This document shows, in pieces, positions 13,603 through 14,220 of a stretch of DNA of 14,220 bases. Origin of the DNA: JBJXFY01 sp046155815 (GTDB lineage Bacteria; Verrucomicrobiota; Verrucomicrobiia; Limisphaerales; CAIMTB01); the NCBI GenBank assembly GCA_046155815.1, contig JBJXFY010000231.1:1-14220 (forward strand), in the 5' to 3' direction. The notes beneath the pieces were generated by a model, which saw only the letters and a list, made by a program, of their open reading frames with translations, did not search any database and was not told the DNA's origin. A program made the position numbers and the translations under genes. Each line of letters opens with the position of its first letter. Within the stretch, counting starts at the first letter, position 1.

Positions 13603-14220
13603 ATGAAGCCCCTGCTGCCGCTGCTCCTCGCTGCCACGCTCGCCGCCCACGCCGCGCCGGTGCCGCTCTTTGACGGCAAGTCCTTCGCCGGCTGGGACGG
13701 TGATACGAACAAGTCCTTCCGCCTCGTGGACGGCGCCATGGTGGGCGGCAGCCTCAAGGAGACGGTGCCGAGGAACGAGTTTCTCGCGACGACGCGCCGC
13801 TACACGAACTTCGTGCTGCGCCTCGATTTCAAACTGCTGGGCACCGAGGGCTTCGTGAACTCCGGCGTGCAGGTCCGCAGCGAGCGCGTCCCCAACCATC
13901 ACGAGATGGCCGGCTACCAGGTGGACATCGGCGACCCCGAGTGGTGGGGCTGCATCTACGACGAAAGCCGCCGCAACAAGGTCATGGCCAAGTCCGACAT
14001 GAAGGCCATCGAGCCGGTGCTCAAGCGCGGTGACTGGAACCGCTACGAAATCCGCTGCGACGGCCCGCGCGTGGTCGTGAAGCTCAACGGCGTGCAGACC
14101 GTGGACTACACGGAGGAGGATCGGTCGCTGCCGCAGTTCGGGGTGATCGGCCTGCAGATCCATGGCGGCGGGAAGGGCGAGGCGTGGTTCCGCAACCTCA
14201 GCATCGAAGAGCTGCCGTGA
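13603..14220 (+). CDS. Secreted DUF1080 protein (3-keto-disaccharide hydrolase-like)
   Basis: A 205-residue protein, complete; its TGA forms the last three bases of the window. The ATG at 13603 begins a signal peptide (MKPLLPLLLAATLAAHAAPV); an upstream ATG at 13585 would spoil it. The mature part is one DUF1080/LamG-like jelly-roll domain, recognisable by VPLFDGKSFAGWDG, then SFRLVDGAMVGG, YTNFVLRLDFKLLG, NSGVQVRSERV, MAGYQVDIGDPEWWGCIYDE, WNRYEIRCDGPRVVVKLNGV, and the closing GVIGLQIHGGGKGEAWFRNL. Family members hydrolyse 3-keto glycosides or bind carbohydrate, and are strongly expanded in Verrucomicrobiota and Planctomycetota. No Gfo/Idh/MocA oxidoreductase, the usual partner, is in view. 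It is divergent from the cupin/glutaredoxin pair across 124 bp. Confidence 0.92.
   Translation: MKPLLPLLLAATLAAHAAPVPLFDGKSFAGWDGDTNKSFRLVDGAMVGGSLKETVPRNEFLATTRRYTNFVLRLDFKLLGTEGFVNSGVQVRSERVPNHHEMAGYQVDIGDPEWWGCIYDESRRNKVMAKSDMKAIEPVLKRGDWNRYEIRCDGPRVVVKLNGVQTVDYTEEDRSLPQFGVIGLQIHGGGKGEAWFRNLSIEELP

Noticed and set aside
13120..14163. Open frame extending the glutaredoxin upstream by about 350 codons
   Set aside because: It is antisense to the DUF1080 gene and out of frame with the cupin; the ATGA overlap at 13119 marks the real start.
1..14220. CRISPR array, rRNA genes or an intact transposase
   Set aside because: No regularly spaced direct repeats, rRNA-like sequence or transposase motifs were seen while reading both strands.

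Overview
The window reads as a stretch of a high-GC bacterial chromosome, most likely Verrucomicrobiota, with Planctomycetota as the alternative. Pointers are a secreted DUF1080 (3-keto-disaccharide hydrolase type) protein, a secreted Fes-like esterase, an orphan LarA-type racemase, FolE2, a TIR/WD40 membrane protein, and start codons mostly without a Shine-Dalgarno sequence. This is inference from gene content; no marker gene settles the phylum.

Left part (about 1-7450), mixed and often lower GC, everything transcribed leftward. From right to left: a broken TIR/WD40 gene (5167-7172, one frameshift and one nonsense codon); about 670 bp of non-coding DNA with gene debris and an unusual dual hairpin (4495-5166); two adjacent helical proteins of unknown function that are paralogues of each other (3781-4494 and 3034-3768); a metal P1B-type ATPase with a TPC transmembrane motif (917-2851), possibly preceded by a 31-codon ORF that overlaps its start; and, 12 bp downstream, a Tat-exported Acg-like nitroreductase that runs off the left edge. 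ATPase plus Acg-like nitroreductase suggests a metal or redox stress unit.

A 170-bp element with 16-bp perfect terminal inverted repeats (7273-7442) sits near the change to the right part. It looks like a MITE or an internally deleted insertion sequence. Around it are short decayed coding remnants and a 10-bp inverted repeat.

Right part (about 7680-14220), uniformly GC-rich and densely packed with ordinary metabolic genes: secreted esterase (+), small cupin (+), tRNA-Lys(CTT) with its own promoter, LarA-like Ni-pincer racemase with all catalytic residues (+), secreted endonuclease/exonuclease/phosphatase-family protein (-), FolE2 (+), a glutaredoxin translationally coupled to a second cupin (-), and a complete DUF1080 protein (+). 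No CRISPR array, rRNA or intact transposase was seen. The most interesting candidates are the paralogous gene pair beside the TPC-type ATPase, the MITE-like element, and the decayed TIR/WD40 gene.
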